A DNA stretch of 8,456 bases from an uncultured bacterium (GTDB lineage: Bacteria; Cyanobacteriota; Vampirovibrionia; Gastranaerophilales; Gastranaerophilaceae): the NCBI GenBank assembly GCA_947365485.1, contig CANAXK010000062.1, positions 1 through 8,456 of the forward strand. Reading direction: 5' to 3'. The notes under the pieces were generated by a model that saw nothing but the letters and a program-made list of their open reading frames with translations, had not been told where the DNA came from and made no database searches. Below, in pieces: positions 1 to 5,607 of the stretch. Position numbers and translations under genes: made by a program. Every line of letters starts with the position of its first letter. Position 1 is the first letter of the stretch.

Positions 1-141
1 GATGTCTTTTCATATGTTTACGAACCTGCGAGCGTAAACGGAGAGCCAGATGATGTTGAAAAAAGTGCAAACTGCGCAGAAAATATACTAAACAAAAAAT
101 CTGACGCCAAACCTGATGAACTAAAATTTCTTAAAAATTAA
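1..141 (+). CDS. C-terminal fragment of an unrecognised protein (partial, runs in from the left edge)
   Basis: Frame 1 is open from the first base to a TAA at 139-141, giving the last 46 residues of a protein whose start lies outside the window. The visible part begins DVFSYVYEPASVNGEPDDVE and ends in a lysine-rich hydrophilic tail (KPDELKFLKN). There is one cysteine and no obvious membrane segment. I do not recognise the family. The stop is followed at once by a second TAA in the same frame, overlapping the next ATG (TAATAATG), so the gene probably sits directly upstream of the small, apparently broken gene at 144-351. Real coding is likely from the composition and the clean end. Function is unknown. 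Confidence 0.55.
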   Translation, partial: DVFSYVYEPASVNGEPDDVEKSANCAENILNKKSDAKPDELKFLKN

Positions 142-143
142 TA

Positions 144-351
144 ATGGCAACTAACCACAAGAATAATCTTAAATCTGCAACTCTTCAGAATACAAAAACT
201 ACAATGACAAAACTTTTGCCTTAGGAAGAAAAGCTGTTCTAGAGGGATTCTTGAACAAAAAAGTATTTATCATACAGACTTCTTTAAAAAGAAGTTTGAA
301 ACACTCGCAAAAATTAATATCAGCGCTGAGTCCGCTAAACTGATAAAATAA
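144..351 (+). pseudogene. Small hypothetical gene, apparently broken by two single-base losses in A-runs
   Basis: Read as it stands, the ATG at 144 gives only 26 residues (stop at 222-224). Protein-like sequence continues in other frames: phase 2 reads NYNDKTFALGRKAVLEGFLN across about 197-256, and phase 1 reads YHTDFFKKKFETLAKINISA and ends at a TAA at 349-351. Adding one A to the A5 run at 194-198 and one A to the A6 run at 257-262 joins all three into one coherent frame of about 69 residues, lysine-rich and helix-prone. Homopolymer losses could be real decay, assembly error or slippage. There is no Shine-Dalgarno site before 144, but the ATG overlaps the stops of the upstream gene, so translational coupling is possible. 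I do not recognise the family. Confidence 0.35.
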
Positions 352-361
352 AAACTGTTTG

Positions 362-370
362 TGCTAGAAT
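362..370 (+). promoter_or_regulatory. Extended -10 promoter of zupT, predicted leaderless
   Basis: TG at 362-363, one spacer base, then TAGAAT at 365-370 form an extended -10 element. The hexamer ends 6 bases before the ATG at 377, so a start site 7 bases downstream would fall on the A of ATG. No convincing -35 is visible, and no purine-rich Shine-Dalgarno site exists between 351 and 376. Confidence 0.5.
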
Positions 371-376
371 TATTCT

Positions 377-1180
377 ATGATTGAAAACTGGCATATACCA
401 CTACTGATGACCCTGTTTGCAGGACTTGCAACCGTAATAGGCGGCTTTGTTACGTTTCTGGTAAAAAAGAATAATCTGAAAATCCTTTCTCTGGGACTCG
501 GATTCTCAGCAGGCGTAATGATTTTTGTCTCTTTTACAGAAATCCTCACAACAGCAGAAGGACTGTTAAAAGAATACTATCCAGTTGATTACCACTGGAT
601 AATGTTCTGGGGATTTATTGCCGGCGTAATCATCTCGAAATTAATCGACACATTCATCCCCGACCACGTGGAAGAAGACTTGCTCACTGACGGCTGCGAA
701 ACAGATAGCTGCAAAAGAACTCACAGAATCAGAAGAGCCGGATTGCTTACAGCTATTGCACTTGCAATACACAATTTCCCGGAAGGTCTCGGAACATTTC
801 TTGTCTCTTCACAGGATTTAACAATCGGGTTCTCAGTAGCGCTTGCAATCGCGCTCCATAATATTCCGGAAGGTATTGCAGTTGCGCTCCCTATCTACCA
901 CGCTACCGGCAAAAAAAGAATGGCAATCTGGTATTCTTTCTGGACCGGTATGACAGAGCCTTTGGGTGCCCTAATCGGGCTTGCGCTGCTGCACTGGTTC
1001 TTACCGCAGGTGTTTGTCGGGTTCTTTATGGCTGCTGTTGTGGGAATCATGATTTACATATCTTTTGACACTCTGCTTCCACTCTCACACGAATACGGTG
1101 ACTGGCACTATGCAATTGCAGGAGTTATGTCAGGGATAATTGTTATCTGGGCCAGCTTGCTTTTGCTAAACGGGTATTAA
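377..1180 (+). CDS. zupT: ZIP-family divalent metal (zinc) transporter, ZupT-like
   Basis: This 267-residue protein is an integral membrane transporter of the ZIP family, which brings Zn2+ (and in ZupT also Fe, Mn or Co) into the cytoplasm. Two hallmark metal-site motifs are clear: HNFPEG at residues 132-137 and HNIPEG at 161-166, in adjacent membrane helices. About eight hydrophobic segments can be traced (roughly 8-28, 35-58, 74-92, 122-140, 148-170, 184-205, 211-230, 245-265). The length fits bacterial ZupT (about 257-270). The loop after the third helix (about 95-120) is acidic and carries H97, C107, C112 and H116. The start lacks a ribosome site but follows an extended -10 at leaderless spacing. 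It is convergent with the next gene, with only two bases between the stops. The family call is secure; the exact metal is inferred. Confidence 0.93.
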   Translation: MIENWHIPLLMTLFAGLATVIGGFVTFLVKKNNLKILSLGLGFSAGVMIFVSFTEILTTAEGLLKEYYPVDYHWIMFWGFIAGVIISKLIDTFIPDHVEEDLLTDGCETDSCKRTHRIRRAGLLTAIALAIHNFPEGLGTFLVSSQDLTIGFSVALAIALHNIPEGIAVALPIYHATGKKRMAIWYSFWTGMTEPLGALIGLALLHWFLPQVFVGFFMAAVVGIMIYISFDTLLPLSHEYGDWHYAIAGVMSGIIVIWASLLLLNGY

Positions 1181-1182
1181 TA

Positions 1183-1515
1183 CTAACCTTTTATATCCAG
1201 CTTCTTTTGCTTTTCAATCTGCTTGTTGAGCCTGTTGGTTTTGATTTCCTGTATTAACTCTGCTACTTGTTTAACCCTGTAATTAAGCGTATCAAGTTTT
1301 TCATAAAAGTTATCGCTTACATTTCCATGACACTGATATTTAATGTAATTATGCAGATTGTACATTTCGCATTCAAGCTCTGCTTTTTTCTGGCTCAAAG
1401 CCTCTATTCTAAGTTTTTCAGTCTTAGTTAACTTAAGAATCGGCCCTTTATAATCGGATTTTGGGATTAACTTTCCCCTGCTGGTGATATTTGTTTGATT
1501 GATAGATATGTTCAT
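1183..1515 (-). CDS. Hypothetical 110-residue coiled-coil protein
   Basis: The reading frame starts at ATG 1515 with a good ribosome site (AAAAGGAAG at 1521-1529, five-base spacer) and a TATAAT-like -10 upstream, so it is a real gene. The N-terminus (about 1-30) is polar and glycine-containing (NQTNITSRGKLIPKSDYKGP). Residues about 31-60 and 70-105 are charged and heptad-like, predicting a helical hairpin or coiled coil (KTEKLRIEALSQKKAELE). There is no signal peptide or membrane segment. Cysteines lie at 49 and 62. I do not recognise a family. The N-terminal 'N-x-T-N...GKLI' style resembles short hypotheticals I associate with gut Melainabacteria, which is only an impression. It is divergent from pfp (106-base shared upstream region) and convergent with zupT. 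Confidence 0.75.
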   Translation of the reverse strand: MNISINQTNITSRGKLIPKSDYKGPILKLTKTEKLRIEALSQKKAELECEMYNLHNYIKYQCHGNVSDNFYEKLDTLNYRVKQVAELIQEIKTNRLNKQIEKQKKLDIKG

Positions 1516-1534
1516 CTTGACTTCCTTTTCAATT

Positions 1535-1540
1535 ATTATA
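1535..1540 (-). promoter_or_regulatory. -10 element of the 110-residue gene
   Basis: On the minus strand TATAAT reads 1540 to 1535, about 20 bases upstream of the ATG, with the ribosome site between. No good -35 is visible at 16-18 bases upstream, so the promoter is only partly supported. Confidence 0.45.
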
Positions 1541-1565
1541 AAACCTCCACATTTTTAAATTTGCT

Positions 1566-1594
1566 AGGACAACGCAACATGTTTCGGGTATAAT
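1566..1594 (+). promoter_or_regulatory. Promoter of pfp
   Basis: A perfect TATAAT at 1589-1594 is preceded, after a 17-base spacer, by AGGACA at 1566-1571, which matches four of the six bases of TTGACA. The predicted start near 1601 leaves a short leader holding the AAAGGAAGG ribosome site (1609-1617), 4 bases before the ATG at 1622. Confidence 0.6.
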
Positions 1595-1621
1595 TTTATC
1601 AAAAGAAGAAAGGAAGGTTTT

Positions 1622-3301
1622 ATGACAAATCTATCACCATTACAAATCGAAAGATTGAAATACCAGCCAAAATTACCTTCATCTTTGGCTAGCGGTATTA
1701 ATCACTTGTTGTCACAGGAAGGTTCTGCAACACAGTCTGTTGCAAATCAGGAAGAGATTAAAGAATTATTCAAAAATACTTACGGCAAACCAACCGTAAC
1801 ATTCTCTACATCAACAGAAGCTTCAAAAAGCGAAAAGAGAAATGTTGGTGTAATTCTTTCAGGCGGTCAGGCACCTGGCGGACACAACGTTATTGCAGGT
1901 CTTTACGACGCTTTGAAACAGGCTAACCCTGAAAACAACTTGTACGGTTTCTTGGGCGGCCCAAGCGGTATTATCGAAGGCAAGTATGTTGAATTTAACG
2001 ACGAATTTATTAACGACTACAGAAATACCGGCGGTTTCGATATTATCGGCTCAGGCAGAACTAAGTTGGAAACAGAAGAACAGTTCCAGTCTTCATGGGA
2101 AGTTTGTAAAAAACTTAACATCTCCGCTGTTGTAATCATTGGCGGTGACGACTCAAACACAAACGCTGCACTTCTTGCAGAATGGTTTGTTGCTCACAAC
2201 GCAGGCATTCAGGTAATCGGATGCCCTAAAACAATTGACGGAGACTTGAAGAACGAACAAATCGAAATTTCTTTTGGATTTGATACAGCTACTAAAACTT
2301 ACGGGGAACTAATCGGAAACATCGAAAGAGACGCAAACTCAGCTAAGAAATACTGGCACTTTGTTAAAATCATGGGAAGAAGCGCATCTCACGTAGCTCT
2401 TGAAGCAGCTCTTCAAACCCAGCCGAACATCACTTTGATTTCAGAAGAAGTTGAACAAAAGAAAATGTCACTTTCTTCAATTATCGACTACATTTCAGAC
2501 ATCGTTGTAAGACGTTCTGAAAACGGCAAAAACTTCGGTATTGCAGTTATTCCTGAAGGCTTGATTGAATTTATTCCAGAACTCAAGGCTATGATTGCAA
2601 ACCTTAACGACATTATGCCATCTTTGGAAAAAGATTCTAAGTACTCAAACGGCACAGACGCTGAAAAAATCGCTATTATTGAAAACACACTTTCAAGCGA
2701 AAACGCAGGCGTGTTCAAGTCTCTGCCGGCTTTGATTAAATCACAGCTTCTTATGGACAGAGACCCTCATGGTAACGTTCAAGTATCAAAGATTGAAACA
2801 GAAAAACTTCTGATTTCAATGGTAGAAGAAAAACTTGCTAAACTTAAAAAAGAAGGCAAATTCAACGGTAAGTTCTCAACACAGTCACACTTCTTCGGCT
2901 ACGAAGGACGCTGCGCATTCCCTTCTAACTTCGATGCTGACTACTGCTACTCACTCGGGTTCAATGCGTTTGCTTTGATTAACTTCGGACTGACAGGCTA
3001 CCTTTCATCAGTAAGAAACCTTACAGAACCTGCTCATGACTGGATTGCAGGCGGTGTTCCTCTTACAATGATGATGAACATGGAAAGAAGACACGGTGAA
3101 ATGAAGCCGGTTATCAAGAAGGCTCTTGTTGAGCTTGACGGACCTGTATTCAAGAAGCTTGAAGCTAACAGAGAAGACTGGGCAATGAACGACAGATACC
3201 TGTTCCCTGGTGCTATCCAGTACTTCGGACCAAGCTCTGTTTGTGATATCACAACAGTAACACTTGCTTTGGAAAGCGAAGCTAAGTTGGCTAAGGTGTA
3301 A
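1622..3301 (+). CDS. pfp: Pyrophosphate-dependent 6-phosphofructokinase (long form)
   Basis: This enzyme reversibly phosphorylates fructose 6-phosphate with pyrophosphate instead of ATP, in cytoplasmic glycolysis and gluconeogenesis. At 559 residues it belongs to the long PFP group (plant/Borrelia-like, about 550 residues), not the 320-residue ATP-PFK. Visible motifs are GGQAPGGHN at 81-89, GGDDSNTNA at 174-182, PKTIDGD at 202-208, MGR at 251-253, PEG at 311-313 and GYEGR at 426-430. The second Asp of GGDD and the Lys of PKTIDGD are the known signatures of pyrophosphate rather than ATP use. The start is fixed by AAAGGAAGG just upstream and a TATAAT promoter. The gene stands alone, closed by a strong bidirectional terminator. 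Regulation by allosteric ATP-PFK effectors is not expected for this family. Confidence 0.95.
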   Translation: MTNLSPLQIERLKYQPKLPSSLASGINHLLSQEGSATQSVANQEEIKELFKNTYGKPTVTFSTSTEASKSEKRNVGVILSGGQAPGGHNVIAGLYDALKQANPENNLYGFLGGPSGIIEGKYVEFNDEFINDYRNTGGFDIIGSGRTKLETEEQFQSSWEVCKKLNISAVVIIGGDDSNTNAALLAEWFVAHNAGIQVIGCPKTIDGDLKNEQIEISFGFDTATKTYGELIGNIERDANSAKKYWHFVKIMGRSASHVALEAALQTQPNITLISEEVEQKKMSLSSIIDYISDIVVRRSENGKNFGIAVIPEGLIEFIPELKAMIANLNDIMPSLEKDSKYSNGTDAEKIAIIENTLSSENAGVFKSLPALIKSQLLMDRDPHGNVQVSKIETEKLLISMVEEKLAKLKKEGKFNGKFSTQSHFFGYEGRCAFPSNFDADYCYSLGFNAFALINFGLTGYLSSVRNLTEPAHDWIAGGVPLTMMMNMERRHGEMKPVIKKALVELDGPVFKKLEANREDWAMNDRYLFPGAIQYFGPSSVCDITTVTLALESEAKLAKV

Positions 3302-3312
3302 ACTTTATATAA

Positions 3313-3351
3313 AAAAACGGGGCGGAATTCTTTGAATTCCGCCCCGTTTTT
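3313..3351. terminator. Bidirectional intrinsic terminator between pfp and the cupin gene
   Basis: A perfect 18-bp inverted repeat (3313-3330 and 3334-3351) with a TTT loop has a GC-rich core ACGGGGCGGAATTC flanked by A5 on the left and T5 on the right. The U-tract works in both directions, and it lies between the stop of pfp (3301) and the stop of the convergent cupin (3357). Confidence 0.95.
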
Positions 3352-3356
3352 CGTAG

Positions 3357-3662
3357 CTATATTTTAATCAAAAAGAATTTACTATCCTTAGCCGCAACAA
3401 CTTTGTGTTCTTTGTCTCTCTTGAACATAAGAAGCTCGCCTTTTTCTACAGTGAATTTTTCTGCATCAAAATGCATTTCAATTTCGCCTTCCAATACATA
3501 AACAGCCGCATCACAAATTGAAGTGTGAGTGTCTATGATTTCGTGCTTTTTGAGCGCAATTATGGAAAAACTGCTGTCGTTGTTTTCCATCAAAATCTCT
3601 CTGTCAAAATCTCCGCCATCAAGGTTGACAATATCTTTTGCCTTCAAAATATTATAAAACAT
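3357..3662 (-). CDS. Small single-domain cupin protein (101 residues)
   Basis: The frame is open from an ATG at 3719, but the ATG at 3662 is chosen because AAAGGAG (3669-3675) lies six bases upstream; the extra 19 residues have no ribosome site. The 101-residue product has the beta-strand/glycine pattern of a cupin barrel: DTHTSICDAAVYVLEGEIE (about 44-62) matches motif 1 and GELLMFKRDKEH (75-86) matches motif 2. Compared with the classical motifs, only H46 and H86 are obvious metal-ligand candidates. The motif-1 HxH is reduced to a single His and its Glu is absent, so metal binding may be altered or lost. It could be a small-molecule-binding or sensing cupin; the substrate is unknown. It ends at the shared terminator, and a terminator just upstream separates it from the 57-residue gene. 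Confidence 0.8.
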   Translation of the reverse strand: MFYNILKAKDIVNLDGGDFDREILMENNDSSFSIIALKKHEIIDTHTSICDAAVYVLEGEIEMHFDAEKFTVEKGELLMFKRDKEHKVVAAKDSKFFLIKI

Positions 3663-3727
3663 AACGTTCTCCTTTCTAATTAGATTTAACCCTTGTTCAA
3701 CAGATTTTCCATCCCACAATCGAGTAT

Positions 3728-3758
3728 AAAAAAAGACCTGACTTTTAAAAAATCAGGC
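3728..3758 (-). terminator. Intrinsic terminator of the 57-residue minus-strand gene
   Basis: Read on the minus strand, CCTGA (3757-3753) pairs with TCAGG (3741-3737); after one mismatch the stem continues for 3 A:T pairs. The hairpin is followed by TC and a T7 run (3734-3728). It points away from the 3833-4006 gene and lies upstream of the cupin, so it ends that transcript before the cupin gene. Confidence 0.65.
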
Positions 3759-3832
3759 GCTATTAGAATAGTAAGATTGGGGAATTAAATAGGTAAAGTA
3801 AGATTAAGATTGGTATTAAAAATAAAACTTGT

Positions 3833-4006
3833 TTACGATTTGACCCGCGAAATAAAAGTAACTCTGGATTTCATATCCATCGCGAAAAGTCGCATCTCAT
3901 CCATAAGGATGTAAGATTTGTCCTCAGCAGGGTTTTCGTTGACATAAAACTCTCTGGAAATCTGTGTTGCCATAGCGTTGATGTTATAAGATTGTAGTAA
4001 TGCCAT
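3833..4006 (-). CDS. Small hypothetical protein, 57 residues
   Basis: This gene is shorter than common length cut-offs, but three signals support it. A GAGG ribosome site (4014-4017) lies seven bases before ATG 4006, the frame is clean to TAA at 3833-3835, and an intrinsic terminator follows at 3758-3728. The product begins MALLQSYNINAMATQISREF and ends in a basic tail (SRVTFISRVKS). It is methionine-rich (M1, 12, 35, 38, 43, 45) with an acidic middle (ENPAEDKSY) and likely amphipathic helices. There is no clear membrane segment or cysteine. I do not recognise a family. It is divergent from the 156-residue hypothetical across an AT-rich region, and no functional link is visible. Confidence 0.65.
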   Translation of the reverse strand: MALLQSYNINAMATQISREFYVNENPAEDKSYILMDEMRLFAMDMKSRVTFISRVKS

Positions 4007-4020
4007 AGGAAAACCTCACT

Positions 4021-4335
4021 TTACTTAATTTTGGACGTTTTTACTCAAGCCGTCTGACATAAAGTATCAAACGATTTGTTGTTTTTTTGAACTCTCTTGG
4101 ATTTGACTTACATATATATAAAGTATATCTAAAAACTCAAATTTCAAGCAAAGCCAGGTTTGTTACATTTCTTAATATAGGGTAAATGTATGACAGTAGA
4201 ATACAGTCTCTAAAGTCAGCGTCGCTGCTGCGTTTCAAAGTTAAATGTAAACTTTTGTAAATATTACCTCAAATTTATTAAAGTTTTCAGAAAAAGTGCC
4301 GATATATATTATATATCATATAAGAGGTGTGTATC
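4021..4335. other. AT-rich intergenic region between two divergent hypothetical genes
   Basis: No convincing gene is seen. The left part holds possible minus-strand promoters for the 57-residue gene: TATACT (4127-4122) with TTGCTT (4151-4146) at 18 bases, and TATATA (4118-4113) with TTGAGT (4140-4135) at 16 bases. On the plus strand TTGACT (4103-4108) is followed at 15 bases by TATATC. The middle contains CAGCG/CGCTG repeats around 4218-4232 that could form a small hairpin. The right end holds a 17-base palindrome at 4301-4317 next to the ribosome site of the 156-residue gene. The individual promoter calls are weak. Confidence 0.5.
4301..4317. repeat. AT-rich 17-base palindrome upstream of the 156-residue gene
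   Basis: GATATATA, a central T, then TATATATC form exact 8-base arms. The palindrome ends 18 bases before the ATG at 4336, where a -10 element would be expected, so it may be the core promoter, an operator, or simply low-complexity AT sequence. Confidence 0.5.
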
Positions 4336-4806
4336 ATGTCGAATTTCACAGTCAACGGAGTATACTCATACACAAGCGCAAATATCTACTCTTACCTCGG
4401 GAGAGTACCGGCAAACTCTACCAAATTAAAAGAGCTGTTTGACGAGTTTGACGTAACGCCAACCGGTTCAACCAATGACCTAAAGAAGTTGAACACGGCG
4501 ATGTATGAAGAGTACTCTACACAGGTACAAAACCAAATTGATAACCAGCAAAATGCCAAACAGAATGTTCCATGGGCAAGGTTATGTGCACAAATCGGGA
4601 TTCAGGCAACGGGCGATTATGACAAGGACTATGCAGCCTTTAATAACGCAATTCAATTACTAAGCCAGAGTGCGATTGACGGACAGGCAATGACCTATTT
4701 TGCAGGGCTAAAAAGCGAGGCTTCGCAGGTATTCGGGCTATCAAACAAGCCTGCCGGAGACCAAGCTGCAATTCCTTTCTATGTATATCAATCACAATTC
4801 ATGTGA
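4336..4806 (+). CDS. Hypothetical protein, 156 residues
   Basis: The ATG at 4336 is preferred over the GTG at 4327 because AAGAGG (4322-4327) sits eight bases upstream of the ATG and overlaps the GTG. The N-terminal 30 residues are rich in Ser, Tyr and Asn (VNGVYSYTSANIYSYLGRVP) and have no hydrophobic signal core. Residues 30-75 look helical and end in a Gln/Asn-rich stretch (QVQNQIDNQQNAKQN). Residues 79-115 begin with PWARLCAQIGIQATGDYDKD and form a probable helix pair, followed by a second short helical region and an aromatic C-terminus (PFYVYQSQFM). There is one cysteine (C84). I do not recognise the family; it resembles a lineage-specific protein. It stands alone, with its own terminator. 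Confidence 0.8.
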   Translation: MSNFTVNGVYSYTSANIYSYLGRVPANSTKLKELFDEFDVTPTGSTNDLKKLNTAMYEEYSTQVQNQIDNQQNAKQNVPWARLCAQIGIQATGDYDKDYAAFNNAIQLLSQSAIDGQAMTYFAGLKSEASQVFGLSNKPAGDQAAIPFYVYQSQFM

Positions 4807-4840
4807 TGCTAGCAGATCGAGGACTTGTCTTTTAAGTAAT

Positions 4841-4877
4841 GCCTGATTGAATCTTGATTCAGTCAGGCTTCGTTTTT
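4841..4877 (+). terminator. Intrinsic terminator of the 156-residue gene
   Basis: GCCTGATTGAATC (4841-4853) pairs with GATTCAGTCAGGC (4856-4868) with a single G-U wobble, giving a 12-13 bp stem and a tight loop, followed by TTCGTTTTT (4869-4877). It begins 34 bases after the stop at 4806 and abuts the promoter of the next gene. Confidence 0.9.
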
Positions 4878-4878
4878 A

Positions 4879-4887
4879 TGTTAAAAT
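4879..4887 (+). promoter_or_regulatory. Extended -10 promoter of the SDR-bioB operon, predicted leaderless
   Basis: TG at 4879-4880, one base, then TAAAAT at 4882-4887. The hexamer ends 6 bases before ATG 4894, so transcription would start at or beside the A of ATG. There is no Shine-Dalgarno site before this ATG. Any -35 would lie inside the preceding terminator stem (TTCAGT at 4858-4863, three of six matches, 18-base spacer). Confidence 0.55.
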
Positions 4888-4893
4888 TAACTT

Positions 4894-5589
4894 ATGAACA
4901 TACTTGTAACAGGAGCAACAAGAGGAATAGGGAAAGCTATCGCGTCAAATTTGGACGGCAATATTTTTGCTGCTGGAAGAACTGAGGAACTCCTAAAATG
5001 CTACCAAAACTATTGTATTTCTGATCTTTCGACTTTTGAAGGGCTTGAAAAACTTGGCTCTTACATTGAATCAAATAAAATAGATGTTCTGATAAACAAC
5101 GCTGGTGAGTATATTTATTCACCGATTGAGGGGGTGAATTATAACCAGATTGAGCATATTACGCGTGTGAATCTGGAGGCGCCGTTATACCTGGCATCAA
5201 AGGCTGTGCCTTACATGAAGTCCCAAAATTTCGGACGGATAATCAATATTGGCTCAATCAGCGGGGTAATGGGCGAGGCGTGTGCAAGTCTTTATTCTGC
5301 AACAAAATCAGGTTTAATTGGAGCTTCAAAAGCCTTGGGATTGGAGCTTGCAGAGTTTGGAATCACTGTTAATACTGTAAATCCGGGCTGGGTTGACACT
5401 GATTTAGGGAACGCTTCTGCTGAAGAAAGTGAGTTTTCGAAATCGGAAATAGTGGAATGTATTCCGCAAAAAAGGTTTGTAGCGCCTGAAGAGGTAGCTG
5501 CAATGGTTAAATACTTAATCTCACCGGAGGCAAAAGGGGTGACAGGTCAGTCAATAAACCTTTGCGCCGGTCTGAGTGTGGGTTATTAA
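4894..5589 (+). CDS. Short-chain dehydrogenase/reductase (SDR, FabG-like)
   Basis: This cytoplasmic NAD(P)-dependent oxidoreductase of 231 residues is a classical SDR. It has the cofactor motif TGATRGIG (6-13), NNAG (68-71), catalytic N93, S121 in NIGSISG, and Y134/K138 in YSATKSG. The Ser-Tyr spacing of 13 matches E. coli FabG, and NPGWVDTD (163-170) is the usual post-catalytic segment. R29 after the second strand hints at NADPH preference. The C-terminus (GVTGQSINLCAGLSVGY) also fits FabG-like enzymes. It starts without a ribosome site but behind a leaderless-type promoter. It is followed 18 bases later by bioB, so they are probably co-transcribed. The substrate could be a 3-oxoacyl-ACP of the pimelate branch, but that is only suggested by the neighbour; many SDRs are sugar, steroid or polyol reductases. 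Confidence 0.92.
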   Translation: MNILVTGATRGIGKAIASNLDGNIFAAGRTEELLKCYQNYCISDLSTFEGLEKLGSYIESNKIDVLINNAGEYIYSPIEGVNYNQIEHITRVNLEAPLYLASKAVPYMKSQNFGRIINIGSISGVMGEACASLYSATKSGLIGASKALGLELAEFGITVNTVNPGWVDTDLGNASAEESEFSKSEIVECIPQKRFVAPEEVAAMVKYLISPEAKGVTGQSINLCAGLSVGY

Positions 5590-5607
5590 CCCGCAAGAGG
5601 AGGAAAA

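Noticed and set aside
2488..2718. Minus-strand open frame inside pfp
   Set aside because: It lies wholly within a strongly supported gene and has no ribosome site or recognisable domain.
3034..3252. Minus-strand open frame inside the 3' part of pfp
   Set aside because: Shadow of the pfp reading frame; no start signals.
3660..3719. N-terminal extension of the cupin to ATG 3719
   Set aside because: The internal ATG at 3662 has AAAGGAG at six bases, whereas the upstream ATG has no ribosome site and lies close to a terminator.
3761..3832. Repeated GTAAGATT motif (3770-3810)
   Set aside because: Only two or three short imperfect copies in the 3' untranslated part of the small gene; no regular spacing, so not a CRISPR or iteron array.
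4186..4260. 24-codon plus-strand ORF in the 4007-4335 gap
   Set aside because: The only ribosome-like signal is GGG three bases before ATG, with no good promoter or terminator; likely chance.
3737..4868. Shared GCCTGA/TCAGGC stem bases in the terminators at 3737-3758 and 4841-4868
   Set aside because: The match is only five to six bases and the rest of each hairpin differs, so a repeat family is not supported.
4937..5122. Minus-strand open frame inside the SDR gene
   Set aside because: Overlaps the cofactor-binding half of the SDR; composition is not protein-like and there is no ribosome site.
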